NCBI RefSeq assembly: GCF_019599145.1
Contig: NZ_CP080647.1
Coordinates: forward strand, 5,642,001 to 5,706,000
From: Streptomyces akebiae
Lineage (GTDB): Bacteria; Actinomycetota; Actinomycetes; Streptomycetales; Streptomycetaceae
DNA length: 64,000 bases
Direction: 5' to 3'
Below the pieces are notes generated by a model that worked only from the letters and a program-made list of their open reading frames with translations, was not told the origin of the DNA and did no database searches. A program made the translations under genes and the position numbers. Below are positions 25,004-33,213 of the stretch, one piece after another. How positions within the stretch are numbered: position 1 is the first letter of the stretch; every line of letters begins with the position of its first letter.

Positions 25004-25441
25004 ATGCCTGACCTGAACCATGGCGACGACGAGGCCGCTGTGAACGCCCTCCGCTCCGCCGTGATGCGCCTGTCCCGTCGGCTCAAGCATCAGCGGGTCG
25101 ACGAGTCGCTGAGCCCGACCGAGATGTCGGTGCTCGGCACGCTCGCTCGTTGCGGTACGGCCACCCCCGGTGAGCTGGCCCGCAAGGAGCATGTGCAGCC
25201 GCCGTCGATGACCCGGATCGTCGCCCTGCTGGAGAGCAAGGGGCTGGTGAAGCTGGAGCCGCATCCCGAGGACCGGCGGCAGAAGGTGGTCACCCAGACC
25301 GAGCGGGCCGAGGCGATGCTGGAGGAGAGCCGACGCAAGCGCAACGCGTTCCTCGCGTCCCTGGTCGAGGGACTCGACGAGGAGGAGTGGGCCGCGCTCC
25401 GGACCGCCGCGCCGGTGCTGGAGAAGCTCGCGCACCTCTGA
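25004..25441 (+). CDS. MarR-family transcriptional regulator
   Basis: A 145-residue winged-helix regulator. The DNA-binding helix-turn-helix covers about residues 40-75 (SVLGTLARCGTATPGELARK and the recognition helix HVQPPSMTRIVALLESKGLV), and the wing is HPEDRRQKVVTQTE. The N- and C-terminal helices (LRSAVMRLSRRLKHQ; MLEESRRKRNAFLASLVEGL) form the dimer interface. MarR proteins usually repress efflux genes and release DNA on binding small aromatic compounds. The MFS exporter 195 bp downstream on the same strand is its most likely target, together with its own promoter. Confidence 0.92.
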   Translation: MPDLNHGDDEAAVNALRSAVMRLSRRLKHQRVDESLSPTEMSVLGTLARCGTATPGELARKEHVQPPSMTRIVALLESKGLVKLEPHPEDRRQKVVTQTERAEAMLEESRRKRNAFLASLVEGLDEEEWAALRTAAPVLEKLAHL

Positions 25442-25636
25442 TCCCGGGACCGGCCGCCGGGTGCGCCGCCTTCGTGGGCGGCACGCCGGTGCAGCCGCCG
25501 GTGCGCCCCGGCATACAGCCCGTGCGCCTTCGGGGTCGGGCATGGGCCGACCCGAAAACCAGCAGACAGAACAGGAGCGGTGAGGCTCACGCAACCCCAT
25601 GACGTACACGCGTTTCACGCAAGGAGGCGAGCCCCT

Positions 25637-27259
25637 TTGAGTACGGGCCCCGGAACACCTTCCGTCCCCGCACCCCCGCCCACCCACGAGCCCCGGCCCA
25701 CCCCCGCCGTACCGGAGGCCCCGCCGGATACCACCGGCCAGGTGAACAAGAGCGAGACACCGGGGGACTCCGGCTCGCCGACCGCGCCCGGCTCGCCGAC
25801 GGGCCCCGCCGCGACCGGGAGCCCCGACGTCGCCGCCCCGCCCGCGCCCGCCATCCCGCCCGCTCGCCGCCCGGCGGCGCACGGCTCCGAGCCCGGCCGT
25901 TCCCCGGCCGGTGCGGCTGAGGCCTCGCGGGCCTCCATGTTCCGGTCGTTGAGGGTGCGGAACTACCGGCTGTTCTTCGTCGGGCAGGTCGTGTCGAACA
26001 TCGGCACGTGGATGCAGCGCATCGCGCAGGACTGGCTGGTGCTGAGCCTGACGGGGTCGTCGACGGCCGTCGGTGTGACGATGGCGCTCCAGTTCCTTCC
26101 GATGCTGCTGTTCGGGCTGTACGGCGGCGTGCTCGTCGACCGGTTCCCCAAGCGGCGCCTGCTGTTCGTGACGCAGACGTCGATGGCGGTGACGGGGCTG
26201 GCGCTGGCCGCGCTGACGCTCTCGGACCAGGTGCAGGTGTGGCACGTGTACGTGGCCGCCTTCGCCGTCGGTATGGCCACGGTCGTCGACAACCCGGCCC
26301 GGCAGTCGTTCGTGTCCGAGATGGTCGGGCCGGACCAGCTGCAGAACGCCGTCAGCCTCAACTCGGCGAACTTCCAGTCGGCCCGTCTCGTCGGCCCCGC
26401 CGTCGCCGGAGTGCTGATCACCACCGTCGGCACGGGCTGGGCCTTCCTCTACAACGGCCTCTCCTTCGTCGCCCCCATCATCGGCCTGCTGCTGATGCGG
26501 ACCCGCGACCTGCACCCCGTCCGCCGCGCCCCCCGCGCCAAGGGCCAGCTCCGCGAGGGCCTGCGCTATGTGGCCGGACGCCCCGAACTGCTGTGGCCCA
26601 TCGTCCTCGTGGGCTTCATCGGCACCTTCGGCTTCAACTTCCCCGTCTGGCTCTCGGCCTACGCGGACGACGTGTTCCACGCGGACGCCGGCTCGTACAG
26701 CCTCTTCAACACGCTGATGGCGGTCGGCTCCGTCGCCGGCGCCCTGCTCGCGGCCCGCCGGGGCACCGCCAGGTTGCGCGTGCTGCTCGGTGGCGCGCTC
26801 GCCTTCGGGCTGCTGGAGATCGTGGCGGCGCTGGCCCCCGCGTACTGGATCTTCGCCCTGCTGATGGTCCCGATAGGGATGTTCGGCCTGACGGTGAACG
26901 TCACCGCCAACACGGCCATCCAGATGAACACCGACCCCGCGATGCGCGGCCGCGTCATGGCCCTCTACATGATGGTCTTCCTGGGCGGTACGCCGCTGGG
27001 CGCGCCGGTCGCCGGCTGGGTCACCGACGCGTACGGCGCCCGGCTCGGCTTCGTCGCCGGCGGTGTCGTCGCCACGGTCGCCACGGTCGTCGTCACTCTG
27101 TTCCTCGTCAGGGCCGGGGGGATGCGACTGTCGGTGGCGTGGCGGCGCGGGCACCCACGGGTCCGCTTCGTGCCCGCCCGGCGAGCCGCCGCGGACCACG
27201 CGGAGCAGGCTGGAGAAAAGCCCGAGGAGCAGACGGTGTCCGTGACGAGCGCGGCCTAG
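25637..27259 (+). CDS. MFS transporter (MFS_3/EntS-like)
   Basis: A 540-residue membrane transporter. TTG 25637 is chosen because AAGGAGG lies at 25621-25627, the best ribosome binding site in the area. The first 100 residues are Pro/Ala-rich and disordered (PSVPAPPPTHEPRPTPAVPE). The transporter core begins at SLRVRNYRLFFVGQ and has the EntS-type blocks NIGTWMQRIAQDWLVL, GGVLVDRFPKRRLL (MFS signature loop), ARQSFVSEMVG and MRGRVMALYMMVFLG. The MFS_3 group includes enterobactin exporters and many drug exporters. Control by the upstream MarR protein is likely. The substrate is unknown. Confidence 0.9.
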   Translation: MSTGPGTPSVPAPPPTHEPRPTPAVPEAPPDTTGQVNKSETPGDSGSPTAPGSPTGPAATGSPDVAAPPAPAIPPARRPAAHGSEPGRSPAGAAEASRASMFRSLRVRNYRLFFVGQVVSNIGTWMQRIAQDWLVLSLTGSSTAVGVTMALQFLPMLLFGLYGGVLVDRFPKRRLLFVTQTSMAVTGLALAALTLSDQVQVWHVYVAAFAVGMATVVDNPARQSFVSEMVGPDQLQNAVSLNSANFQSARLVGPAVAGVLITTVGTGWAFLYNGLSFVAPIIGLLLMRTRDLHPVRRAPRAKGQLREGLRYVAGRPELLWPIVLVGFIGTFGFNFPVWLSAYADDVFHADAGSYSLFNTLMAVGSVAGALLAARRGTARLRVLLGGALAFGLLEIVAALAPAYWIFALLMVPIGMFGLTVNVTANTAIQMNTDPAMRGRVMALYMMVFLGGTPLGAPVAGWVTDAYGARLGFVAGGVVATVATVVVTLFLVRAGGMRLSVAWRRGHPRVRFVPARRAAADHAEQAGEKPEEQTVSVTSAA

Positions 27260-27278
27260 CGCTGGAAGGGTGGCACTC

Positions 27279-27869
27279 ATGCGTACGACGAGTACCGTGC
27301 GGCTGTTCGCCGCGGTGTTGCCGCCCGATGAGGTGGTCGATGAACTCGGCCTGGTGGTCGGGGAGTTGAAACGGCTGGCCGGTGCGGACCGGTTGCGGTG
27401 GACCGCGCCGCCCGGCTGGCACTTCACGCTCGCCTTCTACGGGGAGGTCGAGGAGGACGTCGTCCCGGAGCTGTCGCGGCGGCTGGAGCGTGCCGCGGGC
27501 CGGAGCGAGCCGTTCCGGCTGGCGGTGCGCGGTGGCGGCCGGTTCGGGCACGGGCGGGCGCTGTGGGCGGGGGCCGAGGGGGACGTCGGCGCGCTGCGGA
27601 TGCTGGCCGACCGGGCGGAGGCGGCGGCGCGGAAGGCCGGGGTGCCGATGGGGGAGCACCGCCGGTACACGCCCCATCTGACGGTGGCCCGCAGCCGGGT
27701 GGATCTCGACGTACGGCCGTACGTCGCCGTGCTCGACGCCTTCGCCGGGAGTCCGTGGACGGTGTCCGAGCTGGCGTTGGTGCGCAGCGATCTGCCGACG
27801 TCCGGGGTGGCGGGTGAGCAGCCGCGGTACGAGGCGGTGGCGCGGTGGGGGCTCGGGGCGGCCGGATGA
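27279..27869 (+). CDS. thpR: RNA 2',3'-cyclic phosphodiesterase ThpR
   Basis: A 196-residue member of the 2H phosphoesterase superfamily, which opens 2',3'-cyclic phosphates on RNA ends to 2'-phosphates. Both HxTx catalytic motifs are present: HFTL with His48 and HLTV with His133. The N-terminus MRTTSTVRLFAAVLPP is typical. ATG 27279 follows GGAAGGG at 8 bases. It begins 19 bp after the MFS gene and is probably cotranscribed with it; that link looks positional, not functional. The older name 2'-5' RNA ligase refers to the same family. Confidence 0.92.
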   Translation: MRTTSTVRLFAAVLPPDEVVDELGLVVGELKRLAGADRLRWTAPPGWHFTLAFYGEVEEDVVPELSRRLERAAGRSEPFRLAVRGGGRFGHGRALWAGAEGDVGALRMLADRAEAAARKAGVPMGEHRRYTPHLTVARSRVDLDVRPYVAVLDAFAGSPWTVSELALVRSDLPTSGVAGEQPRYEAVARWGLGAAG

Positions 27870-27898
27870 CCGTTCGGGCCGCCGGTTAGGCTCGGGGG

Positions 27899-27988
27899 GT
27901 GGACCCGAAGACCCGTAACCGGATCATGGCCGGTGTGCTCGTGCTGATGTTCGCCGTGGTGGCTGTGGCGGCGGCGCTCGGTAAGTGA
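27899..27988 (+). CDS. 29-residue single-helix membrane peptide
   Basis: A short reading frame from GTG 27899 gives MDPKTRNRIMAGVLVLMF and then AVVAVAAALGK before TGA. A charged cytoplasmic head (KTRNR) is followed by one transmembrane helix of about 19 residues. I recall near-identical small proteins in other Streptomyces genomes, which supports it as a real gene. It follows thpR by 29 bp. GGTTAGG about 9 bases upstream could serve as ribosome binding site. The function is unknown; such peptides often modulate membrane protein complexes. Confidence 0.62.
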   Translation: MDPKTRNRIMAGVLVLMFAVVAVAAALGK

Positions 27989-28055
27989 CCGCCGCGCTCC
28001 GGCGCCGTCGGGGAACTGCGGACCGTACTGACGCGCCTCCCAGGTGAGGGCTGGT

Positions 28056-28080
28056 CGCGCAATTCCCCGCGCCCCTCAAG
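28056..28080 (-). repeat. Inverted-repeat family, copy 4 (half copy)
   Basis: A single degenerate arm (CGCGCAATTCCCC then GCGCCCCTCAAG) lies 19 bp beyond the stop of the aldo/keto reductase gene. No opposite arm is present. It differs from the core arm at about three positions. Confidence 0.75.
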
Positions 28081-28098
28081 GGCAGGGGCGGCCGGCGG

Positions 28099-29091
28099 TC
28101 ACCAGGCGAAGGCCTCCGGGGACGGACCCGGGCCCGGGAAGATCTCGTCCAGGGCGCTCAGGAGCTCCTCGCTCAGGGTCAGCTCGGACGCGCGGATCGC
28201 GGAGTCGAGCTGCTGGGCCGTCCGGGGGCCGACGATCGGTCCGGTGACGCCGGGGCGGGTGAGGAGCCAGGCGAGGGCGGCCTCGCCCGGTTCGACGCCG
28301 TGCTTGTCGAGCAGGTCCTCGTACGCCTGGACCTGGGCGCGTACACCGCTGTCGGCGAGGGCGTCGGCGGCACGGCCGGAGGAGCGGCGACCGCCCTCGG
28401 CCTCCTTCCTGATGACGCCGCCGAGCAGCCCGCCGTGCAGCGGCGACCAGGGGATGACCCCGAGGCCGTACTCCTGCGCGGCCGGGATGACCTCCATCTC
28501 GGCGCGGCGCTCGGCGAGGTTGTAGAGGCACTGCTCGCTGACGAGGCCGATGGTGCCGCCCCGGCGGGCGGCGATCTCGTTGGCCTGGGCGATCTTGTAG
28601 CCGGGGAAGTTGGACGAGCCTGCGTACAGGATCTTGCCCTGCCGCACGAGCACGTCGACGGCCTGCCAGATCTCCTCGAAGGGCGTGGCCCGGTCGATGT
28701 GGTGGAACTGGTAGACGTCGATGTGGTCCGTGCGCAGGCGCTTGAGGCTGGCGTCCACGGCCCGCCGGATGTTCAGCGCGGAGAGCTTGTCGTGGTTGGG
28801 CCAGGCGTCGGCCGAGGCCGCCATGTTGCCGTACACCTTGGTCGCGAGGACGACCTTGTCGCGGCGGTCGCCGCCCTTCGCGAACCAGTTGCCGATGATG
28901 CTCTCGGTGCGGCCCTTGTTCTCGCCCCAGCCGTACACGTTCGCCGTGTCGAAGAAGTTGACTCCGGCGTCCAGCGCCGCGTCCATGATCGTGTGGCTGT
29001 CCGCTTCGTCCGTCTGCGGACCGAAGTTCATCGTGCCGAGGACCAGTCGGCTGACCTTGAGTCCTGTGCGTCCGAGTTGTGTGTACCTCAT
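28099..29091 (-). CDS. Aldo/keto reductase
   Basis: A 330-residue NADPH-dependent oxidoreductase with the (beta/alpha)8 AKR fold. The catalytic tetrad is visible: Asp48 and Tyr53 in FFDTANVYG, Lys85 in VLATKVYG, and His130 in YQFHHID. The C-terminal cofactor-binding segment VTGPIVGPRTAQQLDSAI is present. The sequence resembles the YajO/AKR11-like group used on aldehydes and ketones. It is divergent from the SnoaL-like gene; a shared palindrome in the 130-bp gap suggests coordinated control. The physiological substrate is unknown. Confidence 0.93.
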   Translation of the reverse strand: MRYTQLGRTGLKVSRLVLGTMNFGPQTDEADSHTIMDAALDAGVNFFDTANVYGWGENKGRTESIIGNWFAKGGDRRDKVVLATKVYGNMAASADAWPNHDKLSALNIRRAVDASLKRLRTDHIDVYQFHHIDRATPFEEIWQAVDVLVRQGKILYAGSSNFPGYKIAQANEIAARRGGTIGLVSEQCLYNLAERRAEMEVIPAAQEYGLGVIPWSPLHGGLLGGVIRKEAEGGRRSSGRAADALADSGVRAQVQAYEDLLDKHGVEPGEAALAWLLTRPGVTGPIVGPRTAQQLDSAIRASELTLSEELLSALDEIFPGPGPSPEAFAW

Positions 29092-29161
29092 GACCGTCCA
29101 GCCAAGGCGGTGGAGTGCGCTCTAGGCAAGCGGAAGGGATCTTGCGCTAACTGGAGGTTAG

Positions 29162-29197
29162 TGCTTTCCTTTCGTAAGCATATGTTTGAACTTTCAA
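29162..29197. promoter_or_regulatory. Candidate operator between the AKR and SnoaL-like genes
   Basis: Two inverted repeats lie in the AT-rich centre of the divergent gap: TGCTT ... AAGCA (29162-29166, 29176-29180) and TTGAACTTTCAA (29186-29197, arms TTGAA/TTCAA). Their position, 25-60 bp before the plus-strand start, fits a regulator controlling one or both genes. No regulator gene is adjacent. Confidence 0.35.
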
Positions 29198-29221
29198 GCT
29201 GAGTCTCCAGATGGGAGCATC

Positions 29222-30154
29222 GTGACCCCCACCACGCCTGCCCGACGCACGCTCGTCGCCGTCCTCGCGGCCGTCGCGCTGACGTCCACCCTCGCCGTCG
29301 TACCGGCCGCCGCGGCCCCGCCCGCCGCCGTCGCCGAGCGCGCCCCGCACGGGGACGCCGCGCGGCTCGCCCATCAGAAGTCCGTGGCCGTACGGGTGCT
29401 GAAGGGGGTGTTCGAGGACGGGGACACGGCGGTCGTCGACCGGTACGTGCGGCCGGACTACATCCAGCACAACCCGTTCGCCCCGGACGGCGCCGAGACG
29501 CTGAAGGGGCTCGCGGCGGCCATGGTGCAGCAGTTCCCGGACGCCGCCTACGACATCAAGCGGGTCATCTCCCAGGGCGACCTCGTCCTCGTCCACTCCA
29601 ACGTCGTGCTCACGCCCGGCAGCCGGGGCTCCGCCGTCTTCGACATCTTCCGGTTCCAGGGCGGGCGGATCGCGGAACACTGGGACGTGGGGCAGGAGGT
29701 GCCGGAGTCCTCCGCCAACGGCAACGACATGTTCTCCACGGTCAGCCGTCCGCGCACCGCCGTGCCGGGGCCGGCCTGGCTGACCTCGTACAACGAGAAG
29801 CTGGTGACCAAGGCCTTCGACCGGCTGCTGGTGCGCAAGGACCTCTCGGCGCTCGACCGGTACTGGGGCCCCGAGTACCACCAGCACAACCCGAACATCC
29901 CCGACGGGGTGGCCGGGGCCAGGGCCGGTCTGGGCGGCTACTTCGAGCAGTTCCCCTCCCTCGCCGTCGCGCGCAAGCGCGTCGTCGCCGAGGGCGACCT
30001 CGTCGCCGTCCACAGCCACTACGTCAACGCCCCGGGCGAACGCGGCCAGGCCGTCGTCGACCTGTTCCGGGTGCGGAACGGCAAGATCGTCGAACACTGG
30101 GACGCGCTCCAGGACGTGCCGGAGACGTCGGCGAACGACAACACGATGTTCTGA
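29222..30154 (+). CDS. Secreted protein with two tandem SnoaL-like domains
   Basis: A 310-residue exported protein from GTG 29222 with GATGGGAG just upstream. The Sec signal (VAVLAAVALTSTLAVVPAAAA) is followed by two SnoaL/NTF2-like alpha+beta domains of about 125 residues. Both contain the same blocks: RYVRPDYIQHNPFAPDG versus RYWGPEYHQHNPNIPDG, RVISQGDLVLVHSNV versus RVVAEGDLVAVHSHY, and IAEHWDVGQEVPESSANGN versus IVEHWDALQDVPETSANDN. It is clearly an internal duplication. This predicted-SnoaL group (YQHNP, EHWD) contains enzymes and binding proteins of unknown substrate. It is divergent from the aldo/keto reductase. Confidence 0.88.
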   Translation: MTPTTPARRTLVAVLAAVALTSTLAVVPAAAAPPAAVAERAPHGDAARLAHQKSVAVRVLKGVFEDGDTAVVDRYVRPDYIQHNPFAPDGAETLKGLAAAMVQQFPDAAYDIKRVISQGDLVLVHSNVVLTPGSRGSAVFDIFRFQGGRIAEHWDVGQEVPESSANGNDMFSTVSRPRTAVPGPAWLTSYNEKLVTKAFDRLLVRKDLSALDRYWGPEYHQHNPNIPDGVAGARAGLGGYFEQFPSLAVARKRVVAEGDLVAVHSHYVNAPGERGQAVVDLFRVRNGKIVEHWDALQDVPETSANDNTMF

Positions 30155-30175
30155 CCGTCACACCGTTTCCCGATG

Positions 30176-30200
30176 GGCCCGGCGGTCATGACGCCGGGCC
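30176..30200 (+). terminator. Hairpin terminator after the SnoaL-like gene
   Basis: A perfect 9-bp GC stem (GGCCCGGCG at 30176-30184, CGCCGGGCC at 30192-30200) with a 7-base loop lies 22 bp after the stop codon. It is followed by only two T, as is common in Streptomyces. Confidence 0.7.
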
Positions 30201-30215
30201 TTCGTGGCGACGGTC

Positions 30216-30305
30216 GGTGTCGGTTCTTCGCGAGGGGCTGATGGGTGTCAGTCCTGCAGTTCGCGAGGGACTGTGGGTGTCAGTTCTTCGCGAGGGACTG
30301 TGGGT
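30216..30305. repeat. Imperfect tandem repeats over the MFS 3' end
   Basis: Three imperfect copies of a 27-32 bp unit (core GTCAGTTCTTCGCGAGGG then ACTGTGG) start at about 30216, 30245 and 30277. The third contains the stop and last codons of the MFS gene on the minus strand, so the gene's end has been duplicated outward into the gap. Confidence 0.75.
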
Positions 30306-31578
30306 CCTGGTCGTCGTTCGGGGCGGGGACGAGGGGCGGCTCGGCACCGCGGCGGGGGGTGAGGAGGAGCAGGGGGGTCGTCAGGAGGAGCAGGCCGGCC
30401 GTGGCGATCGCGGTGCGCGGGGTGGTGACGGCGGCGAGGAGACCCCAGAGGGCCGTCATGGCGGCGGTGGTGAGCTTGCCGGTGACGGACCAGGCGGTGA
30501 GGGTGCGGGCGACGCGGTCCGGCGGGGTCCGGGTGAGGCGCTGCGTGGCCAGTACGGGGTTGAAGACGCCGATGCAGATGATCAGGCCGAACTCGACGAC
30601 CATGACGAGGACGAGGCCGGCCGGGCCCGCGCCGACGAACGCCAGCCCGAGCGGCCAGCACGCCCGCAGGGTTCCGGCGACCCGGACGACCCTGTCCTGG
30701 CCGTAACGGGCGACCAGAGGGCGGGAGAGGCGGGAACCGATCAGGCCGCCGACGCACGGGACGGCGAAGGCGAGGCCGTACTGCCAGGGCGCGAAGCCGA
30801 GTTGACCCACCATCAGGATGACCAGCAGCGGCGCCGGCGCCATGATCAGGGAGTTGACCAGGACGGAGTTGAGGAAGAGGGGACGCAGGGCCCGGTCGCG
30901 GAGGATGTACCGCCAGCCGTCGAGGAGATCCCCGGCGCGGAACCGGGGGGTGCTGCCCGCGGTCGGCTTCGTGGACGGGTCCGGTCGGGTCGGCCGGGGC
31001 TCCTCGCCGCCGATCGCCCGGATGCCCGCTGCCGACAGGAGGTAGCTGCCGGCGTCGATCAGCACGGTGACGACCGGGCCGAAGAGACCCATCGCGGCAC
31101 CGCCGAGGGGCGGGCCGAGCATGGTCGTCGTCCAGGTCGTGGCCTCGAAGCGGCCGTTGGCGGCCACGAGGTGCTCCGGGGGGACCAGGAACTTCAGACA
31201 GGCACCGCTCGCCGCGGTGAAGGTGATGTCGGCCACGGCGACGACCGTGGAGACCAGGAGGAGTTGAGGGAAGGTGAGCAGGTCCAGGGCGTAGGCGACG
31301 GGGACGGACAGCAGGGTCGCGCAGCGGACCAGGTCCATCGTGATCATCACCGGGCGCTTGCGGCGGAACTCCACCCAGGGGCCGAGCGGTACGGCCACGG
31401 CCGCGCCCACCGCCAGGCCGGTGGCCGCCAGCGCGGAGACCTCCGTGGGGCCGACGTGCAGGACCAGGACCGCGATCAGGGGGAGCGCGTCGAACGACAG
31501 CCGGGTCCCGAACGCGCTGACCGCGTACGCCGCCCACAGCCACCGGAACTCCCGCCCCAGCCCACCGCCCCGTGTCAT
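30280..31578 (-). CDS. MFS transporter
   Basis: A 432-residue membrane protein with about 12 hydrophobic segments, of the same broad MFS group as many macrolide-efflux-like proteins. The N-terminal region FRWLWAAYAVSAFGTRLSF is the first helix. GPWVEFRRKRPVMI is the loop 2-3 signature in a degenerate form. The central cytoplasmic loop is Pro/Thr-rich (PRPTRPDPSTKPTAG). ATG 31578 (MTRGGGLG) is chosen over a longer reading from 31626. It is convergent with the SnoaL-like gene. The substrate is unknown. Confidence 0.87.
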   Translation of the reverse strand: MTRGGGLGREFRWLWAAYAVSAFGTRLSFDALPLIAVLVLHVGPTEVSALAATGLAVGAAVAVPLGPWVEFRRKRPVMITMDLVRCATLLSVPVAYALDLLTFPQLLLVSTVVAVADITFTAASGACLKFLVPPEHLVAANGRFEATTWTTTMLGPPLGGAAMGLFGPVVTVLIDAGSYLLSAAGIRAIGGEEPRPTRPDPSTKPTAGSTPRFRAGDLLDGWRYILRDRALRPLFLNSVLVNSLIMAPAPLLVILMVGQLGFAPWQYGLAFAVPCVGGLIGSRLSRPLVARYGQDRVVRVAGTLRACWPLGLAFVGAGPAGLVLVMVVEFGLIICIGVFNPVLATQRLTRTPPDRVARTLTAWSVTGKLTTAAMTALWGLLAAVTTPRTAIATAGLLLLTTPLLLLTPRRGAEPPLVPAPNDDQDPQSLAKN

Positions 31579-31686
31579 CCGCCCCGCCCCGCATCCGTCG
31601 CCGCCGCGTCCGACCGGGACATCCAAGTGGGCGGGGGGCCGCCGATCAAGTGCGGGGTGCCCCCGAAGAGGCTGCGGGCGACGCCG

Positions 31687-32265
31687 TCAGTCCCGCGGGA
31701 AGTCGGCGGTGGGAAGGACCAGGCCGAGCAGGGTGGTGGTCATGTCGACGTCGCCGCCGTACGTGATGGACAGGTCACTGACGTAGTCGCCGTCCTTGGG
31801 CTGGGTGAACAGCCGGCACTTGCCCGCGTAGGGGTCGGCGATCAGATAGACGGGGACCTCGGCGAGTGCGTACGCGGTCTTCTTGGGGCCGTAGTCGTTC
31901 CGGGCGGTGTCTTTGGAGATGACCTCGGCGATGAACTCGACGTCCTCGTAGCGCCAGCGGCCGTTGGCGTCCTTGTCAGCGCCGTCGCGCAGCTTCGCCA
32001 CGTCCGGGGCGAGACCGTTCAGCTGACCGGGGAAGTCGATGCGGACGTCCGACACGGCGTTCACACCCTTCCCGAATGCCTCCAACAGTGCCTGGAGAAC
32101 CGCGAAAATGGTCTTCCAATGAGCATCCCGCTGCGGCGACATGTAGATGGTCCCCTCGACGATCTCGGCCCTGTAGCCCTCGGGGACGTGCATCTGGTCG
32201 AACAGCTTGTCCAGGGTCTGCTCGTTGATGTCGGCCATCTCGATCCTGTCTTCAAGGACGGTCAT
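31687..32265 (-). CDS. Uma2 family endonuclease-like protein (DUF820)
   Basis: A 192-residue protein of the Uma2/DUF820 family, which has a PD-(D/E)xK restriction-endonuclease fold. The pattern is visible as EIVEGTIYMSP near 34-44 (family motif), LAPDVAKLRDGA near 85-96 with the catalytic Asp, and DVEFIAEVISKDTARNDYGPKK with the E-x-x and Lys positions. The end is the family-typical beta region. Uma2 proteins are abundant in Streptomyces as solitary genes, and their nuclease role is inferred from the fold, with no known target. It appears monocistronic. Confidence 0.87.
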   Translation of the reverse strand: MTVLEDRIEMADINEQTLDKLFDQMHVPEGYRAEIVEGTIYMSPQRDAHWKTIFAVLQALLEAFGKGVNAVSDVRIDFPGQLNGLAPDVAKLRDGADKDANGRWRYEDVEFIAEVISKDTARNDYGPKKTAYALAEVPVYLIADPYAGKCRLFTQPKDGDYVSDLSITYGGDVDMTTTLLGLVLPTADFPRD

Positions 32266-32369
32266 CGTGGCGCTCCTCCCCGGCCGCCCCTCGATCGAAG
32301 ACGGCCGCGCAGTACAACGATACGCACGGTGACCAGGGCGCGGGCGGCGCGACTACGTGGCGCGACGGC

Positions 32370-33062
32370 TCAGGAGTACGGCAGTTCGTACGGTCCCCCC
32401 AGGTCCCACGCCTCGTGCATCGCGTTCGCGAAGGTCGCCGCGATCTTGTGTTCGCCGGAGGCGTTGGGGTGGGTGCCGTCGTAGGTGTCCTCGTGGATGT
32501 CGTACGACGGGGGCGGGGAGGCCAGCAGGAGCGGGGAGCGGGGTTCGTCGAGGTCGGCGGCCGTCTTGGCGAGGAGTTCGTTGAAGCGGGCGACCTGGGC
32601 GGCGAAGGGGGCGTCGGACTCGGCGCGGACGTTCGGGATGACCGGCAGGAGGACCATGCGGATGTGCGGGGCGGCCTCCCGGGCGGCTTCGACGAAGCGG
32701 CGGGCGTTCTCGGCGGTCTGCTCGGCGTTGGTGTAGAAGCCCAGGTCGATGAGGCCGAGGGAGACCAGGAGGACGTCGGCCCGGTGGCTGCGGACCGCGT
32801 CGGCGATCAGCGGGGCCATGTGGAGCCAGCCCTCGCCCCAGCCCGCGAGGTGGGCGCGGGGGAAGCGCGGGTCGGTGTCGGCGTACTCGTACGACGTCGG
32901 GGCGTCCGTCGCCTTGTCGTAGAGCGTCTCGCGCGGCCCGACGATCTTGAAGGGGCCGTCGTCGTACGTCGTGCGCAGGTGCTGCCAGAACCGGTAGCGC
33001 CATGTGTGTTCGCCCGCGCTGCCGATCGTCATGGAGTCGCCTACGGGCATGAACCTGAGCAT
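32370..33062 (-). CDS. SGNH/GDSL-type hydrolase
   Basis: A 230-residue hydrolase of the SGNH superfamily. Block I is PVGDSMTIGS near 6-15 with the nucleophile Ser10. Block V is YDGTHPNASGEHKIA with the Asp and His of the triad near 205-208. Block III, normally containing an Asn of the oxyanion hole, reads VSLGLIDLGF, so Asn is replaced by Ile next to the Asp. No signal peptide is seen from ATG 33062 (MLRFMPVGDS), which has GATGAGCGG directly upstream, so it is probably cytoplasmic. It is divergent from the propeller-like gene. The acyl substrate is unknown. Confidence 0.85.
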   Translation of the reverse strand: MLRFMPVGDSMTIGSAGEHTWRYRFWQHLRTTYDDGPFKIVGPRETLYDKATDAPTSYEYADTDPRFPRAHLAGWGEGWLHMAPLIADAVRSHRADVLLVSLGLIDLGFYTNAEQTAENARRFVEAAREAAPHIRMVLLPVIPNVRAESDAPFAAQVARFNELLAKTAADLDEPRSPLLLASPPPSYDIHEDTYDGTHPNASGEHKIAATFANAMHEAWDLGGPYELPYS

Positions 33063-33213
33063 CCGCTCATCATGAACGATCGCTACCGGCGGGTACGACC
33101 TCTCGACGGAGAAGAGCCCTGTGAACCCCGCCACGTGGGCCGCGCCCACCCACCCCACCGCGCACGGCGCTCCCCCGCTCCACTCGGCGGAGCGAGATGG
33201 CAGGCTTGGGCCC

